Source: Bacteroidales bacterium (GTDB taxonomy: Bacteria > Bacteroidota > Bacteroidia > Bacteroidales > DTU049). From it: DNA of 35,979 bases. The notes under the pieces were generated by a model. That model was not told where the DNA came from, made no database searches, and saw only the letters and a list, made by a program, of their open reading frames with translations. The translations under genes were made by a program, and so were the position numbers. Each line of letters starts with the position of its first letter. The stretch's first letter is position 1. Positions 18,703 through 26,847 of the stretch are shown here, in pieces. The stretch spans positions 1 through 35,979 of the forward strand of contig JAFGWG010000048.1 in NCBI GenBank assembly GCA_016937255.1, written 5' to 3'.

Positions 18703-20508
18703 TTAATGATTATTTATCCATTTCATCAAAGATTCAGATTTCCTCTCCCCAATAACCCCGGCAAGATCGTCTTTCGAAGCCTTTTTAACCTTCTCAAAGC
18801 TTCCAAACTCTTTCAGCAGTTTTCCTGAAAGAGTTCTTCCTATTCCCGGAGCATTTTCAAGTTCTGATTTACTGATTTTCTTGTCTCTTTTAGATCGATG
18901 ATGGGTAATTCCAAAACGATGAGCTTCATCACGCATTCGTTGTATCAGTTTCAGGCTTTCGCTGCGTTTGTCAATATACAATGGCAGGCTATCGCCCGGG
19001 AAATAGATTTCTTCCAGCTTTTTGGCAATGCCGATCACTGCAATTTTACCGTAAAGATTCAGTTCTTTAAGCGCTTCAACCGCACTTGATAATTGCCCTT
19101 TGCCTCCATCTACAATTACCAGCTGTGGCAATTCCTGTTTTTCTTCCACGAGCCTTTTGTACCGGCGTGTCAACACTTCCTTCATACTCGCAAAATCGTC
19201 GGAGCCAACAACAGTTTTAATATTGAAATGTCTGTAATCGCGTTTGGCAGGTCTTGCATCTCTAAAAACAACACAAGCGGCAACGGCATCGGTTCCCTGA
19301 AAGTTTGAATTATCGAAGCACTCAATATGAGTGGGTAGGCTCTTAAGTCGCAGTTCTTTTTGCATCGTTTCCATGATGCGTTTGCTATGGCGTTCTGGAT
19401 CTATAAGGTCGCGACGCTTTTTCTGATCCATTTGCTCTTGTTTGGCGTTGCGGAAACTTAAGTCGAGAATCTGTTTTTTATCGCCCCGAAGAGGAACAAT
19501 GAATTTTACTTCTTCCAGTTTTGCATCGATTTTAAAAGGAATTAATACTTCTGAGGCAAACTTTTTATTGATATTCAGAAATTCTCCAAAAGCAAGCAGT
19601 AGCATTTCTTCGTCAGTTTCATCTATTTTTTTCTTCAGTTCAAGTGTATGTCCTTGTATAACAGATCCTTCGTTGATTCTTAGAAAATTTACAAAGGCAT
19701 ATTGCTCGTCTGAAACAATACTGAAAACATCCATATTGCCAATACGTGCATTACTTACCATCGATTTCGATTGGTATTTTTCCAGTGAATCGAGCTTGTC
19801 TTTAATTTTTTGTGCTTTTTCGAATTCCAGATCTTTGCTGTACTCCAGCATTTCTGATTTTAAGCCCTGCATCGATTTTCTGATATTTCCTTTCAAAAGA
19901 AAGCGTGATCCTTCAATCATTTCCATGTATTTCTTGCGACTTTGCTTTCCTTCACAAGGCGCCAGACATTTTCCTATCTGGTATTGTAAGCATGACTTAA
20001 ATTTGCCTGCGGCAATGCTCTTTTCAGTGAGGTTTAATTTGCAGGTTCTTAGTGGATAAATGTTTCGAATAAGTTCGAGCAATGCGCGCATCATTCTAAC
20101 GGAAGGATATGGTCCAAAGTACTCTGCATTTTTGATATTTGCACTTCTTGTGCTAAATATTGTGGGGAAATCTTCACTTGTGATACAAATCCACGGATAG
20201 GTTTTATCATCTTTAAGTAAAACATTATAACGTGGCTTATATTCTTTAATCAAGTTATTCTCTAGAAGCAAAGCATCAAATTCGCTGTTGACGTGAATCA
20301 CATTGATGTTGTTAATTTTACGAACCAGCAATTTAAGTTTTGCACTACTGTGTTCTTTGTGAAAATAAGATGAAACACGTTTTTTTAAGTTTCTAGCCTT
20401 TCCAATATAGATAATTTCTTTGTCTGCGTCGAGGAATTTGTATACGCCAGGCCCCGCCGGTAGACTCTTTAATATTAGTTTGATATGTAAGTTTGGGCTT
20501 TCTGGCAT
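18703..20508 (-). CDS. uvrC: UvrABC excinuclease subunit C
   Basis: UvrC makes both incisions around a UvrB-marked DNA lesion in nucleotide excision repair. The 601-residue protein has the N-terminal GIY-YIG nuclease (GVY 21-23, YIG 34-36, then KARNLKKRVSSYF). A central cysteine cluster (SCLQYQIGKCLAPCEG) and the UVR UvrB-binding motif (LEFEKAQKIKDKLDSLEKYQ) follow. The C-terminal RNase H-like nuclease includes ECFDNSNFQGTDAVAACVVF, and the protein ends in helix-hairpin-helix motifs (LENAPGIGRTLSGKLLKEFGS). I start at the ATG at 20506-20508; a longer frame adds 18 non-conserved residues. A TATATTTG box lies 8 nt before the ATG. Confidence 0.97.
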   Translation of the reverse strand: MPESPNLHIKLILKSLPAGPGVYKFLDADKEIIYIGKARNLKKRVSSYFHKEHSSAKLKLLVRKINNINVIHVNSEFDALLLENNLIKEYKPRYNVLLKDDKTYPWICITSEDFPTIFSTRSANIKNAEYFGPYPSVRMMRALLELIRNIYPLRTCKLNLTEKSIAAGKFKSCLQYQIGKCLAPCEGKQSRKKYMEMIEGSRFLLKGNIRKSMQGLKSEMLEYSKDLEFEKAQKIKDKLDSLEKYQSKSMVSNARIGNMDVFSIVSDEQYAFVNFLRINEGSVIQGHTLELKKKIDETDEEMLLLAFGEFLNINKKFASEVLIPFKIDAKLEEVKFIVPLRGDKKQILDLSFRNAKQEQMDQKKRRDLIDPERHSKRIMETMQKELRLKSLPTHIECFDNSNFQGTDAVAACVVFRDARPAKRDYRHFNIKTVVGSDDFASMKEVLTRRYKRLVEEKQELPQLVIVDGGKGQLSSAVEALKELNLYGKIAVIGIAKKLEEIYFPGDSLPLYIDKRSESLKLIQRMRDEAHRFGITHHRSKRDKKISKSELENAPGIGRTLSGKLLKEFGSFEKVKKASKDDLAGVIGERKSESLMKWINNH

Positions 20509-20516
20509 TTTGATTT

Positions 20517-20524
20517 CAAATATA
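20517..20524 (-). promoter_or_regulatory. -7 box upstream of uvrC
   Basis: On the minus strand this reads TATATTTG, a perfect TAnnTTTG. It ends 8 nt before the chosen uvrC ATG, so the leader would be only a few bases. No TTG lies at a standard -33 distance. Confidence 0.4.
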
Positions 20525-20608
20525 CGTAAGAATCTGTGGAAAAGTGCTTCAAATTTAATCATTTGCTAAAAAATGCGCTAATGATTAGATTATTTCAGCG
20601 AAATAAAA

Positions 20609-20616
20609 TAAATTTG
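20609..20616 (+). promoter_or_regulatory. -7 box upstream of porW/sprE
   Basis: TAAATTTG matches TAnnTTTG and sits 33 nt before the ATG of the porW/sprE gene. A recognisable -33 TTTG is lacking, so support is partial. Confidence 0.4.
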
Positions 20617-20649
20617 TAGTTTGAAAGTTATTGTTTCAAAGAATTTTGC

Positions 20650-23262
20650 ATGAGGAAACTTTCTTTATATATTGCATTGCTGCTAATTTTTGTGTCGTGT
20701 TCAACCAAGAAGAATACTTCTACTCGACGTGCATATCATAATCTGACAGCGCATTATAACGCTTATTTCAATGGGAATGAGGCTATAAAAAATGGTGTTT
20801 TAACATTGGAAAAGGCGCATAAGGATAATTATACACAAATTATTAGTATTTTCCCTTTGGGAGAGAAGAAAGATGCTCAGAGCGTTGTGCCAGACATGGA
20901 AAGGGCTATTGAGAAGGCATCGAAAGTAATCAACAAGCATAGCATGGAATTTAAGGGTGTGCAATATGTAAAATGGATCGATGACGCCTATTTCATGATT
21001 GGAAGAGCCAATTTTTACAAGAAAGATTACCAAAAAGCCTATGAAACTTTTGATTTTGTCACCAAAAAATTTAATAAAGACCCCATTCGCTTTGATGCAT
21101 ATTTGTGGATGGCACGTTCTTTAATTGGCATGAAGAAGATGAATAAAACTTCGTCTTTTCTTGCTATTGTGGAAACAGAAATTAAGGATGGTGGAGAAGT
21201 TTCTTCAGAAGCCAAGAAATTATTTCCCATGGTTATGGCTGAGTATTTGATTGAAAGTAATCAGCTTGACCCTTCCATTGAGTATTTGCAGAAAGCGATT
21301 GTCTTGAATAAGAAAAAGAAAACCCGCATTCGTTTAATGTTTGTTTTAGCTCAGGTATATCAGAAACTTGAGCAGAATGGCAAAGCTTTGGAAATGTACC
21401 AGAAGGTTTTGAAGAAAAATCCGTCTTATAATATTGCATTTCATTGCAGGGTTTTTTCTGCTCAGTGCTATGATGCGTCGCATGGAAGTAGTGAAAGTAT
21501 TGTGAAAGAGCTTCATAAAATGCTGAAAGATCGCAAAAATGATGATTTTCGTGATGAAATCTACTATGCACTTTCTAATATTGCCATGAAAGATGGTGAT
21601 GAGGAACAGGGCATAGATTATCTAAAGTTATCGGCTCGCTATAGTACCACAAATAATTATCAGAAAGCAATAACCTATTTAGACTTGGCGGAAATCTTTT
21701 TTGCAAAATCACAATATCAAACATCACAAGGCTATTACGATACTGCGATGATGGTTTTGCCTAAGGATTTTCCGAATTTCGACCAAATTAAGGATAGGCA
21801 TGCTATACTTACCGAACTGGTTGAAAATTTACTGGTTATTGAACTTCAGGATTCGCTTCAAAATTTGGCGTCCATGTCTGAAGCTGATCGCAATGCTGCT
21901 ATTGATAAATTGATACAGGACTATATTAAAGAAGAGGAATTACGTAAACAGCGTGAGCGTGAAAAACTTGCAGCTAACAATAATTCGAATGATCTAAACG
22001 TAGCCAATACCAATAGTAATTGGTATTTCTACAATGCTTCTACTGTTGCCTTTGGGAAAACAGAATTTGCAAAAAAATGGGGCGATCGTCCATTGGAAGA
22101 TCTTTGGCGTTTAAGCAATAAGGAGGTTGTTTCATGGGGCTTCGATGAAGGAGGTAATGATAACCCAGACGGGTCTGTGAAGGATACGATTGCCGGAGTA
22201 TCAAACCCCCGAGACAGGAAATATTACATGAAGGATATTCCATTGTCTGATTCCGCTATTGCTGTGTCAAATGCAAAAATTGAGAAAGCCTTTTACAAAT
22301 TGGGAATAATCTATAAAGATTACTTGAAAGAATATCCAGCTGCCATAAAATCTCACGAAGAGCTATTAACACGATATCCCGAAACTAAATATCGTTTAGA
22401 AACTTTGTACATGCTTTATTCTGAGAATAAAAGCGTTCCAGACGCCAGCCGTGCAGCTTACTATAAGGGTCTCATTATTAAAGAGTTTCCTAATTCAGAT
22501 TACGCCAAAATACTATCAGATCCAAATTATCTGAAAGTAATTGCCAGTCAGAAAGGGGTTGCTGAAGAGGCGTATGAGTCGGCATATAATGATTTTTTGA
22601 ATGAGCGCTATTCATCAGTTATCATTAAATCAGATTCTGCATTAACACAATTTCAAGATCCGGATGTGCTTTCCCGTTTCGATTTTATCAAGGCTATTTC
22701 TATGAGTAAAATTCATGGAGACGATACCTTGAAACCTTTGTTGAAAAGAATTGTGGAAATATACCCGGGCACAGATGTGAAGATGAGAGCTGAAGCCATG
22801 TTGGCTTATCTTGGAGAAGGCGATGGCTCTGATGTAATATCAAACATCAATAATGGGAATCATGATAATGTAAGTGTAAAGATATATAAGCCAGCAAAAG
22901 AGGAAGATATTCATCTTTATGTAATTCTTTTAAATACTAAGGACGTAAGTATTAACGCAATTAAAGCCCTCCTTTCCGATTTCAATACAACCTATTTTAA
23001 AGAGGATAACCTAAGTGTAAGTAGTCTGTATCTTAATGACGATCGCATTATGGTGTCGGTTAGTCATTTTAAGAAAAAGTCTCGCTCTATGGACTATTAT
23101 ACTTACTTCTTAAATGACGAAGAAGGGCAAAAAGCAATCAGTAAAGCTTCTCCGGTGGCCTTTGTAATTAGTGCAGACAATTATCCTATGTTCTATAAAT
23201 CAAAGGATGAAATGCAATACCTTGAGTTTTTTGAAAGGTATTATCTTGAAAAGACAGATTAA
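20650..23262 (+). CDS. porW: T9SS/gliding-motility lipoprotein PorW/SprE
   Basis: The 870-residue lipoprotein has its lipidated cysteine at residue 17 (LLIFVSC). The mature start STKKNTSTRRAYHNLTAHYN is characteristic of SprE/PorW, which is needed for type IX secretion and, in gliding species, motility. Known PorW links the PorK/PorN ring to the outer-membrane translocon parts. Tandem TPR helices follow (for example KKDYQKAYETFDFV, KLEQNGKALEMYQKVLKK, EYPAAIKSHEELLTRYP), with a low-complexity charged segment near 430-455. The C-terminal 150 residues hold a non-TPR domain. It is followed after 18 nt by bactofilin, a common pairing in the phylum. No other T9SS genes are in the window. Confidence 0.88.
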   Translation: MRKLSLYIALLLIFVSCSTKKNTSTRRAYHNLTAHYNAYFNGNEAIKNGVLTLEKAHKDNYTQIISIFPLGEKKDAQSVVPDMERAIEKASKVINKHSMEFKGVQYVKWIDDAYFMIGRANFYKKDYQKAYETFDFVTKKFNKDPIRFDAYLWMARSLIGMKKMNKTSSFLAIVETEIKDGGEVSSEAKKLFPMVMAEYLIESNQLDPSIEYLQKAIVLNKKKKTRIRLMFVLAQVYQKLEQNGKALEMYQKVLKKNPSYNIAFHCRVFSAQCYDASHGSSESIVKELHKMLKDRKNDDFRDEIYYALSNIAMKDGDEEQGIDYLKLSARYSTTNNYQKAITYLDLAEIFFAKSQYQTSQGYYDTAMMVLPKDFPNFDQIKDRHAILTELVENLLVIELQDSLQNLASMSEADRNAAIDKLIQDYIKEEELRKQREREKLAANNNSNDLNVANTNSNWYFYNASTVAFGKTEFAKKWGDRPLEDLWRLSNKEVVSWGFDEGGNDNPDGSVKDTIAGVSNPRDRKYYMKDIPLSDSAIAVSNAKIEKAFYKLGIIYKDYLKEYPAAIKSHEELLTRYPETKYRLETLYMLYSENKSVPDASRAAYYKGLIIKEFPNSDYAKILSDPNYLKVIASQKGVAEEAYESAYNDFLNERYSSVIIKSDSALTQFQDPDVLSRFDFIKAISMSKIHGDDTLKPLLKRIVEIYPGTDVKMRAEAMLAYLGEGDGSDVISNINNGNHDNVSVKIYKPAKEEDIHLYVILLNTKDVSINAIKALLSDFNTTYFKEDNLSVSSLYLNDDRIMVSVSHFKKKSRSMDYYTYFLNDEEGQKAISKASPVAFVISADNYPMFYKSKDEMQYLEFFERYYLEKTD

Positions 23263-23280
23263 GAATTAAAATTAAGCGAT

Positions 23281-23691
23281 ATGGCAAAAGTTCAAACTCC
23301 TGAGACACAAACCCCCAATATTAATTTGATTGGTAAGGGGACAATGATTATTGGCGACCTAAAAGCCAATGGCGACATCCGTATCGATGGAAATCTGAAT
23401 GGAAAGCTTCATGGCAAGGGTCGTGTAGTGATAGGCCCTTCCGGCTCTGTTGAAGGGGAAATTCATTGCCAAAATGCCGAAGTAAGTGGAATGGTGAAAG
23501 GCCATCTTGCAGTTAGGGAATTACTTTCATTGAAAGCATCAGCTAGGGTGCAGGGAGATATTATGACTGCAAAAATAAGTATTGAGCCAGGCGCAGTATA
23601 TACAGGGAATTGTAATATGACTACGCAATCTGTTCCAGAAAGCACTCAATATCAAAACGTTGAAAGAAAAGAAGAGCAAGGAAGTAAATAA
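23281..23691 (+). CDS. Bactofilin (polymer-forming cytoskeletal protein)
   Basis: This 136-residue protein is nearly all one DUF583/bactofilin beta-helix. Successive short turns are visible from GTMIIGDLKANGDIRIDGNL through GRVVIGPSGSVEGEI to ASARVQGDIMTAKISIEPGA. The N-terminal tail with its prolines (ETQTPNINLIGKG) and the polar C-terminal tail flank the helix as usual. Bactofilins polymerise without nucleotide and act as scaffolds at the membrane for wall-modifying or other proteins. It lies 18 nt after porW/sprE. Its 3' end overlaps the predicted start of the AtpZ-like gene by 32 nt, and the polar tail is encoded in that overlap. Confidence 0.92.
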   Translation: MAKVQTPETQTPNINLIGKGTMIIGDLKANGDIRIDGNLNGKLHGKGRVVIGPSGSVEGEIHCQNAEVSGMVKGHLAVRELLSLKASARVQGDIMTAKISIEPGAVYTGNCNMTTQSVPESTQYQNVERKEEQGSK

Positions 23692-23875
23692 GTATGCTCG
23701 TTTTACCAGTATTGCTTTCGAAATGATGGCGGTTATTGGCGGACTTACATGGCTTGGTGTTTGGCTTGATACCAAAACAAGAGCTGAAACGCCTTGGTTT
23801 ACTATTGTGCTTGCTCCATTTTCTGTTATTGCCGCGTTGCTTCTCGTTATTCGTAGTTTGAAACAAATGGATTGA
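23660..23875 (+). CDS. AtpZ/AtpI-family membrane protein (TTG start)
   Basis: The 71-residue protein has a basic N-terminus (KEKKSKEVNKYARF) and two helices: SIAFEMMAVIGGLTWLGVWLD, and APFSVIAALLLVIRSL at the end. This is the AtpZ/AtpI plan for small proteins that accompany the F-type ATPase and have been linked to rotor-ring assembly or Mg/Ca entry. The full N-terminus requires a TTG start at 23660, inside bactofilin (32-nt overlap); the first in-frame ATG would remove the basic segment and part of helix 1. Its TGA overlaps the next ATG by one base (TGATG). Confidence 0.8.
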   Translation: MKEKKSKEVNKYARFTSIAFEMMAVIGGLTWLGVWLDTKTRAETPWFTIVLAPFSVIAALLLVIRSLKQMD

Positions 23876-24273
23876 TGCCTAAAACTATTGTAAATACTCG
23901 TGTTGCTCTTTTGTGGTTTGTCACTTTCAGTGCCGGAATTGCACTTGCATTGGTTTTACTGCGTAGTTTTGCTCCTCAAATCCTTTCCCCAAATTATCTA
24001 TGGTATTTTATTTTCAATTTTTCTGTCTATGCACTTGCATTGTATGTGCTTTTAATGGTGAGTCGAAAGCATGATGCAGAAAAATTCGTCATGATTTTTC
24101 TGGTCACCACGGTTGGCAAAATGTTGTTGGCCATGATTTTTATTCTAATAATGATCATGAATACCGCAACTCAACCAGTATTAGATGCCATTCTCTTTAT
24201 GTCAATATATCTGCTTTACCTTACGCAGGAATTGCTGGTTTTATTTAAAGCCAGAAAGGTAGAGAACTCATAA
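23875..24273 (+). CDS. Four-helix membrane protein, AtpI-like
   Basis: This is a 132-residue protein with four membrane helices and short loops, basic inside (SRKHDAEKF, FKARKVENS). The size, topology and position directly after an AtpZ-like gene suggest an ATP synthase subunit I-like protein, but no diagnostic motif was recognised. I take the ATG at 23875, overlapping the upstream TGA; a TTG just before it is less likely. In many relatives atpB, atpE and atpF would follow, but here the next gene (kbl) is on the other strand. Confidence 0.7.
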   Translation: MPKTIVNTRVALLWFVTFSAGIALALVLLRSFAPQILSPNYLWYFIFNFSVYALALYVLLMVSRKHDAEKFVMIFLVTTVGKMLLAMIFILIMIMNTATQPVLDAILFMSIYLLYLTQELLVLFKARKVENS

Positions 24274-24290
24274 ATTTCAAAAACTTGGCA

Positions 24291-24322
24291 AAAAAAAGGC
24301 TCACATAAATGCGAACCCTTTT
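24291..24322. terminator. Hairpin between convergent AtpI-like gene and kbl
   Basis: An A-rich arm running into GGCTCACAT pairs imperfectly with ATGCGAACCCTTTT, so the structure has As on one side and Ts on the other. It could end transcription from both directions, which fits convergent genes 70 nt apart. Three mismatches in the stem lower confidence. Confidence 0.5.
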
Positions 24323-24343
24323 ATATTGTGTGATGTGTGGTTA

Positions 24344-25531
24344 CTAGATTACACCCAGTTCTTTACCAACTTTGGTAAATGCTTCAACAGCTTTATCCAG
24401 ATGATGAGTTTCGTGTCCGGCTGAAACCTGAACACGAATACGAGCTTGACCTTGTGGTACTACAGGATAGTAGAAACCAATAACATAAATTCCTTCATCA
24501 AGCAATTTTGCAGCAAACTCTTGTGATAGTTTTGCATCATAAAGCATTACAGCCAAAATTGCAGACTGTGAAGGCTTGATATCGAAACCAGCAGCACGCA
24601 TTTTCTCTCCAAAATATGCAGTATTATTGTGCAATTTGTCTTGCAGAGTTGTAGTTTCGCTCATCATCTCAATCATTTTAATTCCTGCAGCAGTTACTGC
24701 GGGTGGCAATGAGTTTGAGAACAAATATGGGCGTGAACGCTGACGTAACATCTCAATAATTTCTTTTTTACCAGTGGTAAACCCACCAATGGCACCGCCA
24801 AAAGCTTTACCTAAAGTTCCGGTGATAATATCAACTTCGCCGCGAATATTATGAAGTTCGGTTACACCACGACCGGTATTACCAACTACACCAAGACTGT
24901 GACATTCGTCAACCATAACCATGGCGTCGTATTTTTTTGCCAACTCAACGATTTTATCAACAGGAGCTACGTTTCCGTCCATTGAGAAAACACCATCGGT
25001 AACAATAATTCTGAAACGATGTTTTTGTGCTTCTTTAAGTTGAACTTCAAGATCAGCCATGTCAGCTGTAGCATAACGATAACGGGCCGCTTTACAAAGA
25101 CGTACACCGTCAATAATGGATGCGTGGTTCAGCGTGTCTGAAATAATAGCATCTTCTTCTCCGAGAATAGGTTCAAAAACTCCACCATTGGCATCAAAAG
25201 CAGCAGCATAAAGAATAGTATCTTCAGTTCCAAGAAATTCTGCAATTTTGCGCTCAAGGGTTTTGTGTAAATCTGTTGTTCCACAAATGAAACGTACTGA
25301 TGACATTCCGTACCCACGTTCGTCAAGTGTTTTCTTTGCCGCATCAATTAGTTGTTGATTGTTTGATAATCCAAGATAATTGTTTGCGCAGAAGTTCAGT
25401 ACTTCTTTTCCGTCTTCCAGTTTAATTTCAGCCTGCTGAGGGCTTACAATAATGCGTTCGCTTTTATACAAACCAGCTTCTTTAATGTCAGCCAGCTCTT
25501 TCGCCAGATGTTCTTTTATTTTACCGTACAT
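24344..25531 (-). CDS. kbl: Glycine C-acetyltransferase (KBL)
   Basis: This PLP enzyme cleaves 2-amino-3-ketobutyrate with CoA to give glycine and acetyl-CoA, the second step of threonine breakdown. The 395 residues match the family length. The PLP lysine is K242 in TGTLGKAFGGAIGG, the cofactor aspartate is in VDECHSLG (207-214), and NYLGL at 51-55 is typical of alpha-oxoamine synthases. Distinguishing it from serine palmitoyl or AON synthase relies on overall similarity and on the divergent tdh gene. A TATATTTG box (25560-25567 on the opposite strand) precedes the ATG. Confidence 0.94.
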   Translation of the reverse strand: MYGKIKEHLAKELADIKEAGLYKSERIIVSPQQAEIKLEDGKEVLNFCANNYLGLSNNQQLIDAAKKTLDERGYGMSSVRFICGTTDLHKTLERKIAEFLGTEDTILYAAAFDANGGVFEPILGEEDAIISDTLNHASIIDGVRLCKAARYRYATADMADLEVQLKEAQKHRFRIIVTDGVFSMDGNVAPVDKIVELAKKYDAMVMVDECHSLGVVGNTGRGVTELHNIRGEVDIITGTLGKAFGGAIGGFTTGKKEIIEMLRQRSRPYLFSNSLPPAVTAAGIKMIEMMSETTTLQDKLHNNTAYFGEKMRAAGFDIKPSQSAILAVMLYDAKLSQEFAAKLLDEGIYVIGFYYPVVPQGQARIRVQVSAGHETHHLDKAVEAFTKVGKELGVI

Positions 25532-25559
25532 ATTTGTGATTGTTTGTAATTTGTTGTGG

Positions 25560-25567
25560 CAAATATA
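25560..25567 (-). promoter_or_regulatory. -7 box of kbl promoter
   Basis: The minus strand reads TATATTTG, a full TAnnTTTG match, 28 nt before the kbl ATG. No -33 element stands at the standard spacing. Confidence 0.45.
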
Positions 25568-25650
25568 ATATTTTTGTTTCTTCTTTTAGCGTCTCAATTG
25601 TATAAATCTTATAAATTCTGTAAATTTCTTTGAATCAGAGCTAAGATATC

Positions 25651-25680
25651 TTTGCTGATATGTATTTTTATGTAAATTTG
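25651..25680 (+). promoter_or_regulatory. Consensus Bacteroidota promoter of tdh
   Basis: TTTG at 25651-25654 is followed after 18 nt by TAAATTTG at 25673-25680. This closely matches the phylum's housekeeping consensus, TTTG-N~19-TAnnTTTG. The tdh ATG is 36 nt downstream, giving a leader of about 30 nt. Confidence 0.75.
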
Positions 25681-25716
25681 TACAGCTAATCTTGAAATCT
25701 AAAAACACAATATTCT

Positions 25717-26679
25717 ATGAAAAAAATTCTGGTAGTTGGTGCCGTTGGGCAAATTGGTTCTGAGCTCACCCTTGAGCTTCGCAAAATATGGGGTAATGAA
25801 AATGTTGTTGCCAGTACCCGCAAAACTCCTCCTTCAGATGCAGTGAAGGAATCTGGTCCTTTTGAATTCTTCGACGTTGTTGATCGTTCAAGACTCGAAG
25901 AGGTTTGTAAAAAGTATGAAATCGATGCTATCGTAAATATGGCAGCTATTCTTTCAGCTGTAGGTGAAAGTAATCCAATGCTGGCTTGGGATGTTAACAT
26001 GAACGGACTTATCAATGTTTTGGAAGTTGCTCGTGAAATGAATATGAAGCAGGTGCTTATTCCTAGTTCTATTGCTGTTTTTGGCCCTGGAACTCCACTC
26101 GATTGCGCTCCTCAAGAAACTGTTTTGAAGCCCACTACCATGTATGGTGTTACTAAAGTAGCCGGTGAATTACTCGCCGACTATTACGTTCAAAAATATG
26201 GTCTCGATGTTCGTGGACTTCGTTATCCCGGAATTATCAGTTACGAAACTTTACCCGGTGGCGGAACAACCGATTACGCTGTTGGAATTTATTTCGATGC
26301 TATTAAGCACGGGAAATATACCTGTTTCGTAAAAGAAGATACACGTCTTCCTATGATGTATATGCCTGATTGTTTGAAAGCTACCATCGATTTGATGCAA
26401 GCAGATTTCAGCACTCTGAAACATCATTCAGATTTCAATGTTGGCGCTATGAGCTTCAGTGTTGCAGAAATGGCAGATAGCATTCGTAAGTATATTCCTA
26501 ATTTCGAAATTGAATATGTACCTGATTTCCGTCAGAAAATTGCAGATTCATGGCCGGATTCAGTTGATGATAATGCTGCTCGCGAAGAGTGGGGCTGGAA
26601 ACCAGCTTTTGATCTCGATGCTATGACACAGGATATGCTTAAAAATATCAAAATTAAACACGAAAAAGGTCTTATTTAA
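25717..26679 (+). CDS. tdh: L-threonine 3-dehydrogenase, SDR type
   Basis: The enzyme oxidises L-threonine with NAD to 2-amino-3-ketobutyrate, the substrate of the neighbouring KBL. The 320-residue protein is of the epimerase-like short-chain dehydrogenase type, not the zinc medium-chain TDH of E. coli. It has the NAD motif GAVGQIG (8-14), NMAAILSAVGE (74-84), SS at 117-118 and the catalytic YGVTK (Y143, K147). RYPGIISYETLPGGGTTDYAV is diagnostic of this TDH group. It diverges from kbl, so the two genes form a complete pathway, probably co-controlled from the 185-nt spacer. Confidence 0.95.
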   Translation: MKKILVVGAVGQIGSELTLELRKIWGNENVVASTRKTPPSDAVKESGPFEFFDVVDRSRLEEVCKKYEIDAIVNMAAILSAVGESNPMLAWDVNMNGLINVLEVAREMNMKQVLIPSSIAVFGPGTPLDCAPQETVLKPTTMYGVTKVAGELLADYYVQKYGLDVRGLRYPGIISYETLPGGGTTDYAVGIYFDAIKHGKYTCFVKEDTRLPMMYMPDCLKATIDLMQADFSTLKHHSDFNVGAMSFSVAEMADSIRKYIPNFEIEYVPDFRQKIADSWPDSVDDNAAREEWGWKPAFDLDAMTQDMLKNIKIKHEKGLI

Positions 26680-26697
26680 GATCTTTCTTTAATACTG

Positions 26698-26743
26698 AAA
26701 AACACTGTCATCCTGATCTTGTCGAAGGGCGGCAGTGTTTTTT
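26698..26743 (+). terminator. Terminator of tdh carrying a dispersed-repeat core
   Basis: AAAAACACTG pairs with CAGTGTTTTTT (7 GC-containing base pairs plus A/T flanks) and ends in six Ts, a good intrinsic terminator 18 nt after tdh. The loop holds TCATCCTGATCTTGTCGAAG, close to the 'cctgagcttgtcgaagg' phrase that is scattered in many bacterial genomes. Confidence 0.8.
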
Positions 26744-26761
26744 CATGTCTTTTTGTGTGGG

Positions 26762-26836
26762 AAAATGGAGAATGGGAAATGGTTGATTGGGAAAATGGTC
26801 TATTAAACCATCCACCATTTTCTATTTCCCCATTTT
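26762..26836. repeat. Long imperfect inverted repeat before the ubiD stop
   Basis: Three paired blocks are in register. AAAATGG (26762-26768) pairs with 26830-26836. GGGAAAT (26774-26780) pairs with 26824-26830, sharing one base with the first. GAAAATGGT (26791-26799) pairs with 26814-26822. The left arm is also internally repetitive ('gggaaatgg' variants). It lies between the convergent tdh and ubiD genes and could terminate the latter. Non-coding. Confidence 0.6.
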
Positions 26837-26847
26837 ACCAATTTCCA

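Noticed and set aside
19442-20059. A 205-codon plus-strand open frame, serine-rich
   Set aside because: It is antisense to the well-supported uvrC and has the biased composition expected of a shadow frame.
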